Shown here: positions 55,577 through 64,000 of the stretch, piece by piece | How positions within the stretch are numbered: the stretch's first letter is position 1 | How the letters are laid out: each line of letters begins with the position of its first letter | Assembly: GCF_025766255.1 (NCBI RefSeq) | Contig: NW_026516666.1 | Coordinates: forward strand, 1-64,000 | Direction: 5' to 3' | DNA length: 64,000 nucleotides | Source: Zychaea mexicana | Taxonomy: Eukaryota; Mucoromycota; Mucoromycetes; Mucorales; Lichtheimiaceae | Notes under the pieces: generated by a model | Told to the model about the DNA's origin: nothing | The model's database searches: none | Seen by the model: the letters and a program-made list of their open reading frames with translations, nothing else | Made by a program: the position numbers and the translations under genes

Positions 55577-58125
55577 TTAGTACGACATTAATATGTATGG
55601 GTTGTCTTTTACCTTTTCAATGATACAACTTTCGCTGCCAAAAGCCTGTAGTTGTTGTTGTTGTTTCTCTTTAGACATCATGGCTTGCCAGAGTTCCTCT
55701 CTTCGCTTATTTTCTCGAGAAAGCAAGTATCCCGTTAAACCAGAGACAAGGCCCGTTAGGATGGCGCATATCAAATTGAACCCGTTCCCAAAATCTGCAA
55801 AAGAAGCAATATTGATATAGTATGATGCAATGTTGTCATCAACAGTTAATACAACGAACGGCTCCTTTTGTTAAACCCCCCCCATCCCTCAGCGAATTAG
55901 AATTATATATTACTTACAATAATGAGGGGCGTTCGTGGAAGGATACAGATATGAAGCAATCACGCCACCTGAATTACCAATCATGACGACTAACGCAACT
56001 GCAACAGCGCGCACAGATAAGTCTGGAAAGTTGACAGCTGACCAGCCAACGACAGCAGGGCCTTGTAATCCCAGTCCTGCCGGTATAACGAACAATGACC
56101 CATAAAGTGCTATAGACATGTTACAGAAAAAATGATACCAACAGGTTCGTTAGATATTAAAGAATTCCTATAATGGCCAAAATTTACAGATCCCTGCTCA
56201 TGTTGGTGTACATATTACCCCATCGTTGTTGTAATACGAGCATCATTGTATACCCAACCGTGAGAATAAGAGCGCTTGCAACGAGCAATTTTGCTCGACA
56301 GTTATCGTATCGATCAATCAAGTAGCCGCTGAAAAGTACCACGGTGACCGCGATAATGTTTGGAGGAGCGGCCAACAGTTGAGAGGTTAATACCGAAAAG
56401 CCAAATCCTTATGTATCAAATATAACAAGAATATGACCGGGAGGCAGGTTAGGTTATATGTATTCTGCAGAGTTAGTCTGCAAAAGCCATATGCTACTAG
56501 ATAACAGTAGCAGAGCAGCAGAAAAGAATATCTTCTTACCGTCAATAATTACCGGAGAGAATATTGAAAAGCTTGAGAAATTGACAACATGCAGCATATA
56601 CACCAAGGCAAACAACCACATTTTCCAATCCGTGAATGCCTTGTACAGAGCAACCCATTGACCTGTTGTCGTTTTCTTTCCATCACAACTAGTGCCACCA
56701 CTATGAAGACGGCCATCCTGCTCTTTCTTCTCCGTATCTCTATTCTCTTCTTCGGGCAGTGATGATGATGCGGTACTGTCCATGAGCTGCTGAGCCTGCA
56801 TACGACAATGCTGTAATTGCTTTTGGGCAGGTGTCAACCACTTGACCTCGTCAACGTTATCGAATAGCAAAAGATAGGATACCACACTCAGGGCAATGGT
56901 GGGCACGCCTTCTAAGATGAATAGGTACTGCCATCCATGCATGTTGTTGCGACCTTCTAAGAAGGATGTCCCGTATGCGAGGGGTCCTGATAAAATGCCT
57001 GACATCGCAGACATGCACAGCAAGATTGAGATCCGTATGCCTAGTTCTCGGGCTTGATAGACGCGAGACATTTGATACAAAATACCGGGAATATATCCAC
57101 TTTCGGCGATGCTACACAGTACAGAACGGATGTAAGCTCATGGTTCTTTCCAAAAGTCTCGCGTGCGAAAACCGGAATTTTGCTTTGTAGTGTTGATATA
57201 GTATTACCCTAGCAGTAAACGAGCAGCCAGCAGACCACCAAAGCTGGTAACGAATCCCATTACAAGTGTGATAACTGCACATAGTGTTGCAACATAATGT
57301 AAGTTAGCGAGAAGCTGATTCAGTAAAATGTTTTTGTTACATATTTTCAAAGGTGTCCAGGTTCAATACCTCCCCAGCATAGCATGATACTCGACAGCCA
57401 TATCGTTGCACTGGTCTGTTTTAGGATCATGTTGGAAGGTACTTCAAATAAAATCTAATGGTATGAATACATATGTTATCAGTCCCTGTTTCTCTATACA
57501 CGTCATATATGGTACCATCGTTCTTTACAGATAATGAATCGCATATTTGTCTGCTTCCATACATAGGTAATGTAAAATGCTGAAATTGCGGTGCTCAACT
57601 GTGTTGCTGATAACTACGTATGAACGATGAAATTATTGTAAGTCAATGAAATAGCCATGTCATAAAGAACGATAGGAATTCCAATCCATCCGTATGATTC
57701 CCTATTTTTAGAGGATGTATCTACATTGAGATCTTCTTCGATACCAGCCAGACTATTATTAATTCATTGTATGAGGGAAGAAAATGAATGTATGTGAGTT
57801 TATTCTGTTATTGAATGATGTTTACACAAAAAGAAAATACACTTTACCTTGCATTGCCAATATTGGCTCTATCGAGATAATCAGTAAAATAAAACACGCA
57901 AAACAATGGCATCAAATGCCTGTCCAGAGCTCGAACGATCTTTTTTTCTTCTTCTTCTGTCGTGGTTGTCGCATTATTAGTTTGATCTTTCATGATGATT
58001 ATACTGCTATCAACCGCTCCTTGTTGTCCTTGTTCTTCTTCTTGTTCTTCATCTAGTTCCTCGACCACCGATGGCGTTGTGAAAGCCCTCGTCTTTCTCA
58101 AAGGATGATGTTGTTCTAAATGCAT
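55577..58125 (-). CDS. MFS transporter, DAL5/ACS (anion:cation symporter) family (554 aa)
   Basis: Nine exons (58125-57848, 57752-57725, 57598-57563, 57454-57370, 57274-57208, 57111-56540, 56407-56219, 56109-55918, 55794-55577) join in phase to 554 residues. Family marks: RALDRHLMPLFCVFYFTDYL then DRANIGNA in TM1, ILFEVPSNMIL in TM2, LAARLLLGIAESGYIPGILY around TM4, and WQYLFILEGVPTI before TM6. A charged N-terminal tail and a central loop rich in Ser/Glu are cytosolic. Relatives carry allantoate, nicotinate, pantothenate or other carboxylates; the substrate cannot be told here. Exons 2 and 3 are unusually short (28 and 36 nt). Tail-to-tail with the PH/LRR gene, 367 bases apart. Confidence 0.92.
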
Positions 58126-58599
58126 TATCAGGATATGTAGGTAATCGACAAAAGAGCAAGTGATAATACAACAGAAAAAAAGAGAGATAAAAAGAAGCAT
58201 AAAGCCTAGAACAATAAATAGAGCCTTTTGCGTTGCTGATGGTGGTAGGTAGTATTCTTTTCAATATGTCGACACTCCCTATATCTAACCAGAGCCTAGG
58301 CAAACTTGTAAAGTCGACATAGGCTGTACTTCTTTTTACTCCTTTAGAGCGATCTATTGGAATACCGGAAATTCGATAATTTCAAACATGACCAGAGTCG
58401 CAACATACAGTAAATGGCTTTAACTTTGAGTTCCTGACGCACTCACTCATTTCCTTGTTTCTTCTCCCAAAAAAAAACAAACAAAAGAAAGAGGGACTCA
58501 CTATGCAAGCTTTGTTTAATAATTTTTTTATGTGAGAAAAAGAGAGGGAAAAAATGAAAGTGAAAAATTTCTTTGATTTTTGCTGTACTATGTATACTT

Positions 58600-60844
58600 T
58601 TAATGTCCATGACCACCGTGAGGATCCTCGCCCTTGGGCTCTGGTGCAACTAAAAAGAATTAACAACAGAATGCGATTAGGACCCTTCTTTAGCACACCA
58701 CAATTGAGAAACAAACCATCCTTCATAGTAGCGTAGTATCTTACCCTTAATCATATCATCGATTCGCAGAATAGCAATAGCAGCTTCGGTAGCGCTCTTC
58801 AAAGACTTGATCTTGGACATGGCTGGTTCCAATACACCGGCGCTCAAGTTATCACGGATACCACCATTGATCAACTCCAAGCCATAGTACTTGAGTGCAC
58901 GCTTGCGTTCATCAGCACCCTCGTTCAACGCAGCGTTATGGTATGCGCGCAACTTGGAAACCAACTCGGTCGAGTCCTTGGCAGCGTTAACAGCCAAAGT
59001 CTTGGGGATTGCCAACAAAGCATTTGCATATTCGGCAATGGCAAGCTGTTCACGCGAGCCCACGCTCGTGGCAAAGTTCTCAAGGTATATGCTCAATGCC
59101 GACTCGACAGCACCACCACCAGGCACAACACTGTTGCTCTCCAAGGTTCGCTTGACAACGCACAACGAATCGTGCAAGGCACGCTCCATTTCGTCCAACA
59201 TGAAGTCGTTGGCACCGCGCAGAATGATCGAGGACGAGTTTTGGATCTTGGTTCCCTTGACGAGGATACATTCGTCGTCAGAGATGCGTTCTTGTACAAC
59301 TTCATCGGCTTGACCCAAGTACGATGCTTCAAAGGTTTCTTCGCCGTCCAAGTTGGCCAAAGTAGATATGAAGGTGGCTATAAGATTACATACCAGCAGA
59401 CCATTGTGTTAGTATACACATGCTGCACATGCTCTTTATATCTTCAACCCGTTCCTCTTATTTACAACAAAGAGAAAAAATACTTTACCTCCAGTGGCAC
59501 GGGCAATACGCTTCAAATCCTCCTTCTTACAGCGACGCACAGCCATGGCACCAGCCTCGACAAATAATTTTAAGCACAAGTCATCGATACCCTTTGTAGT
59601 CATAATGACATTGGCGCCAGTGGCGAGGATCTTTTGAATGCGTTCGGTAGTGATTTCGATTTCGCGCTTTCGGATATCTTCAAGCTTGTCTGGATCATCG
59701 ACGACAATGTTGACACCCAAATGCATACGGGCCTTTTGCAAGTTCATATCGAGACAGGCAATCTTGGCGTTTTGAATGTGGGTCTTCATGGCTTGAGAAG
59801 CGACGGTGCAGTTCATGGCATAGCCGCGCACAAACATGGATTCACGGCCAGACTTGCCGTGGGCCTTCAGAATGTTGACTGCCTTGACAGGGTATTTGGT
59901 CTCGCCACGGACGTTGGTAGTCTTGACAGCCAACATGGATTCGACAGCCAAGTTGGCGAAGAAATCAGAGTCACTATATGAATTCAAAGAAGGAAAAACA
60001 CACATTATTTAGTATTATTGAAAAAAAAGATCGCATTCTCCCCTTCATCTTTCTTTTTCCAATCCCACCCATATCTAGGTTCAGTTGTGACCCTTCAAGA
60101 AATATAAAATAGGATAACTTACGAGCCAATGATCTTACTGCTCATGGAAGTCTTGGCTGCGTTGACCAAACATTCTTTACCCAACGTATCGACCTTGACG
60201 GCCATCTGATCCGCAATAAACTTACATGCCACCTTGGATGCGAGACGGTAACCGGTAATAATAGTAGTAGGGTGAATCTTGTTCTTGACCAATTCGTTGG
60301 CACGCTTCAACAGTTCAGCAGCAATCACGACGACTGAAGTAGTACCATCGCCCACTTCACGATCTTGCTGTTGTGCCAATTCAACCAAAACTTTGCCGGC
60401 AGGATGTTCGACTTCCAGAAGTTGCAAAATAGTAGCACCATCATTGCTGATTGTGACATCCTATAATATTTTTTTTGGAAATGAAAAACAGGAATGTACG
60501 TCAGATTGATTTTCGTCTTTATAATCTAAAAGTGTGAAATTTATGTGTGTTGCATCTTACACCAATCTCATCGACAAGCATCTTGTCCAAACCGACAGGG
60601 CCCAATGAGCTCTTTACAATGTTGGCAATAGATGCGGCGGCAAGAACTATATATGCATACGTGTATATGTATCGTGATGAGAATATGTTCCTGTCACTTC
60701 TTTTTTTTTCTCGGTGCGTATACGCGCGAGACGAGAAACATAGAAACATCCAATTCAAAATTTACCGTTGCTTGCGCGAACATCTTGACCAGTAGTACGT
60801 TCGCCACCGAGAAAGAGCGATGCGTTCTTTTCGCGCTGGATCAT
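58600..60844 (-). CDS. CCT1: T-complex protein 1 subunit alpha (CCT1), 556 aa
   Basis: Six exons (60844-60766, 60646-60561, 60460-60123, 59973-59489, 59377-58745, 58649-58600) join in phase to 556 residues, the standard length. Group II chaperonin motifs: [38 protein letters not shown] (ATP-binding GDGTT), [39 protein letters not shown] and a C-terminal EDPHGGHGH tail. Subunit identity as alpha rests on the [23 protein letters not shown] and [18 protein letters not shown] blocks. It forms one position in the eight-member TRiC ring that folds actin and tubulin in the cytosol. The start at [20 protein letters not shown] is the only in-frame ATG fitting the family. Confidence 0.97.
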
Positions 60845-62340
60845 GGTTATATAAAAAGGGGATGTAAGAAAAAAAAGTGATCAAATGTCAAAAGATGAGC
60901 TATTACCACGCGCGTCCCCTTCACTTTAGAAGTAACAGGTTGCTCCTCCGCCACCGTCTCCGCTCACATGGCACATTCTTTTCTCGTGCTACACACGCAC
61001 ACTTGGATTACTCTGCTTCTCCCTCTTTCTCCCCTTCAATTTCAAACCAATAAGCCACTTGAGTGGTCGTTGGATAACTCTTCTCTTCCATTTATTGATA
61101 CAGTAGTATATATCAGCTCTTTCGCTGATACGTTTTGTGATGCTGTGGACGTAGTGAAGGTGATGAACCTCTCATAATGTACTGGCGAGACCACAATATA
61201 CATAATCGACGCAATAAGTCTGAACAATTTGGCTGAGCTTATGACCCACCTAATGAAAAATTAAAATTCCAACTTGCTGTACTTTGGAAAAACGACCACA
61301 TCAACTGGTTTTTATAACTTTAAAACTAATCACACTGAACGAACGCGTCAGAGAATTGATCTTTCAGTGATGGCTTGATTGACTTCATTATCGTCACTAT
61401 TGACGGTAGCGCAATTGCAATAGTAATTACGCAAAATCAGAGATATACCTTTTTAACGCATGATATTAATGTAATCAAGTGTCACATTGAGAGACAGGAG
61501 CTTAGGTTGGTCCCTCAACAACCATGACATACAACTAAACTTATATAGAGTCTTTTTGTCCCAAGAAAAAATATTAGCGTAGTATGCCTCAAATTGCTAC
61601 ATACTCTTTCTTTCGAGCAGTGTTACAATTGTAAATTGAGCGCAGTGGCTGCATATTGATTTAGCCTCTCAACTTTGATGCATCACCATAATCCTTCGTC
61701 GGGTATCATTATCCTCCTTACTGGGAGGATAATACTTTCAATAATTTTGGCTTACATGCTACAGCGCACAACGTGATGCACTTGACCAGTACTGTACTCA
61801 TCTTCATTTTACGAATATCGTATGTCTCTAACGATCGTATTTACTACGAAATATGTCACATTAAATCTTTGAGTGGTCATTCTATATCGAAAATGTTTCT
61901 ATTTATTTATGAGCTTATGCTATGTTGGTTTTATCCCTATTATGTTGTCTACGTTTCAAAAACTGCTTCTAAGTGTATGTGCGGACTGAGAGAAAAGAAT
62001 TAATACAAAAAGAAACCAAAGCTTGTTCAGTGATCGACCTCAGAACACTACCGCGGTTGATGTGTGTTATTTTGCTCGGTTGAATACCAACAGCTCGGAG
62101 CGCTTCCTGATGTCCATCTCTTTGCGTATTGTAAGTGATAGCTTGTATACGGTTGACACCCTACAAGACGTGTATGTCGTACCAATGTCTGCATGATGTG
62201 AAATCCGGGAACTCTTCCTTTTTAATATGCCAGCGGCTCCAATCGGACAAACTTCTGCACGGCGGTGTCTGATGGCAGCACCGTACTCGACTCTTCCATG
62301 CTGATTGGTCTTCTCTGCAGTTCGAAATATTCGTCATGCT
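60845..62340. other. Intergenic, no gene seen
   Basis: The first 150 bases are the CCT1 upstream region. The remainder has short domain-free frames. Confidence 0.5.
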
Positions 62341-62348
62341 TATAGCTT

Positions 62349-62552
62349 CTCGCCGCACCTAGATACAGTATCAGTGTCTCCGTTGTGGTATTTGAAGGGC
62401 CAATGACAGTAACAGCCGTCTATGTACTGCCACGTACGAATATCACTGACATAATTAATGCCCTCCAACAACTTCTGTCAAGTCACGCAAATACAACGCA
62501 TGTCATAGCTGGCGATTTCAATTTCAACTTCTCGCCTAGAAGTGCTAGATAA
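62349..62552 (+). pseudogene. Endonuclease/exonuclease/phosphatase (EEP) fragment of a retroelement
   Basis: The frame reads VSVVVFEGPMTVTAVYVLPR and, about 27 residues on, HVIAGDFNFNFSPRS, matching the strand-loop-GDFN block of apurinic-endonuclease-like EEP domains found in LINEs and some Helitrons. It ends in TAA at 62550-62552. No reverse transcriptase follows. A 5'-truncated and broken relic. Confidence 0.55.
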
Positions 62553-63313
62553 TGATGGGATAGGCTCCGCGGGTAGGCTACTAGACCTGCAGTCTGCCGC
62601 AATTTACCAAGTCATTGGGGCCATACGCGAAAAGGTTCGCATAAGCAGCGAGCGTCTTACGGATCCTGTCAAGGTGAGCTGTAGGGATGATGTTTCGTAG
62701 CCAAGGGAAAAGAGCTGATTGTTCTTGATTGTTGTCGACCCACAAGCGGTCGCGTATCGCTTGAGCATTTCGAGTACCGTCTGATATTTATTAAGTTATA
62801 TGCCGGTATGAGCATCCGAATTGCAATACATCTGGTATTGAAGAAGATGTCTTATAAATACAGAGTTGCGGACGGTGTGTATATTATTGTGTGATATATC
62901 TTAAGAAATAAACAGAGTGAGAAAGGTTTTAGCAATTGCTCAGTATTCTGCCTATGTAAAATTGTGCTGTTTGTTGGCTTATTATCACGACACATCAGTG
63001 ATAGGACATGCATTATTTATGGAGCTATTAGGAGTAGCGCTCTAATAATAGACAGTGAAGAAGCATAAAGAAGGATAGCGCCACCATCTCGTACGTGCGC
63101 ATTTACAGCACTTATTGTAACCTTTCACGTATTACCTAATAAAGTAATATACCGCCTTTTCTCCCTCTACTCCTCGTTCCTGGTTTTTCTTTTTTCTTCT
63201 CTTCTCCCTCGCTTGTGGCTCCTAGCTCCTCCCTCCTCTATACTACTTTTTTGTAAAACACAAAAAATAGAGTCAATTCTTGTGTGCTCGTTTGCGCAAA
63301 GTGTAGTGCATGA
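62553..63313. other. Intergenic, promoter region of the TPR gene at right
   Basis: No coding features. A C/T-rich stretch (about 63158-63240) precedes the ATG at 63314, similar to the MDH upstream region. Confidence 0.4.
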
Positions 63314-64000
63314 ATGCTCGTCGACTTTCAGCCGCCCGCTCCTAGTGACAAGTGCTACAAACTAGTATGCCGCGCCAACGATCTTTATGAGCGTCATCTC
63401 TATACCGACGCTGCAGCCGAATATACAAAAGCCATTCACCTATCTGCACACGAGTGTACGAACGAATTCTTGGCGTTACTTTACTCTAATCGAAGTGCTT
63501 GTTATTGGCAAGCAAAACACTATGCTAATGCGAGGGATGACGCGAATCGAGTCTTGGAGTTCTGGCCAACCTGGGCCAAGGTCAGTAATTACAAGCTTTT
63601 CCTGTCTCTCGTTGTCAAAGATATCTAAAAAAAGAAAGGAGAAATTGAATAAGTAAAGGATTGGTGTTATGCGTCTACAAACAATAGGGATATTTTCGAT
63701 ATGCCGAAGCACTGATGAAATTGCGGCAGTTTGACGAAGCACTTACCTATTACAAACGAGCTTTGGAAAAGGTATACATATCAAGTTAGTGAAGGTGTCA
63801 CACAGATAGATTGCTCTTTAGTAATCAGAATGCGGGCTCTTTTTCTGTCTTTCAATAACGGCGGCTGTAGGATCCAGAAAATGGAGAGATCAGTGCAAGG
63901 ATCGCCAAGGCATTGTTGGAAAAGGATAATCGAGCCATGGGCCTGAATATTGTGCAAATAATGCCAGGACGCGACATTGCCATTAAACGCAACTTTCACA
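63314..64000 (+). CDS. Tetratricopeptide-repeat protein, 5' part (runs off window)
   Basis: Exons 63314-63580, 63688-63771 and 63871 to the window end join in phase 0. Three TPR motifs: ANDLYERHLYTDAAAEYTKA; NEFLALLYSNRSACYWQAKH then YANARDDANRVL; and GYFRYAEALMKLRQFDEALT then YYKRALEKDPEN. This arrangement is like Hsp70/Hsp90-binding co-chaperone TPRs (STIP1, TTC and related), but the clamp residues cannot be assigned with confidence. After the TPRs comes LNIVQIMPGRDIAIKRNF, the start of a different domain cut by the window end. An ATG at 63310 is out of frame. Confidence 0.85.

Overview
The window looks like nuclear DNA of a filamentous fungus, most likely a Mucoromycota/Mucorales species. 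The host genes carry many short introns (about 50-130 nt) with GTAAGT-like donors. The repeats include relics of KDZ, PIF1/Helitron, pogo/Tigger-like and LINE-like elements. The gene set (cytosolic-type malate dehydrogenase, CCT alpha, a GATA factor, an ACS-family transporter, a secreted GH25 lysozyme) is typical of that group. The lineage is inferred from gene style only; no rRNA is present.

Bases 1-20,120 are an accessory, transposon-rich region. A segment of at least 5.44 kb (1-5442) is repeated almost identically at 14441-19897, and a more diverged fragment of a third copy follows at 19899-20118. Each full copy holds a LINE C-terminal relic, two C2H2 zinc-finger relics, a 1.97-kb element with long terminal inverted repeats beginning GGGT, a 138-codon unknown ORF, and mitochondrial-type DNA (nad1 exon plus group I intron). 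Copy 1 continues into nad6. Between the copies lie a solo end of the GGGT element, an AT-rich segment (about 7.9-11.4 kb) with a chromodomain-tailed DDE transposase, two opposing small ORFs and a hairpin array, and a 1.06-kb non-coding element with oriented GTACGTAAA motifs.

Bases 20,700-33,000 mix host genes with transposon debris: a GH25 lysozyme gene with one frameshift, a decayed PIF1-type helicase, an intact gene with a zinc ribbon and two HMG boxes, and a KDZ transposase relic interrupted by a 929-bp pogo/Tigger-like element with a TA target duplication.

Bases 34,000-64,000 are mostly ordinary host genome: malate dehydrogenase (+), a GATA zinc-finger protein (-), a degenerate F-box gene (-), a large PH/leucine-rich-repeat protein (+), a DAL5-type transporter (-), CCT1/TCP-1 alpha (-) and the 5' part of a TPR gene (+). 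For HMG, MDH, GATA, PH-LRR, MFS and CCT1 I joined exons by hand, and every splice phase closes without a stop. No operon-like logic applies. MDH (central metabolism), CCT1 (actin/tubulin folding) and the PH-LRR protein (probable cortical scaffold) are independent transcription units. I recognised no tRNA, rRNA or CRISPR array.
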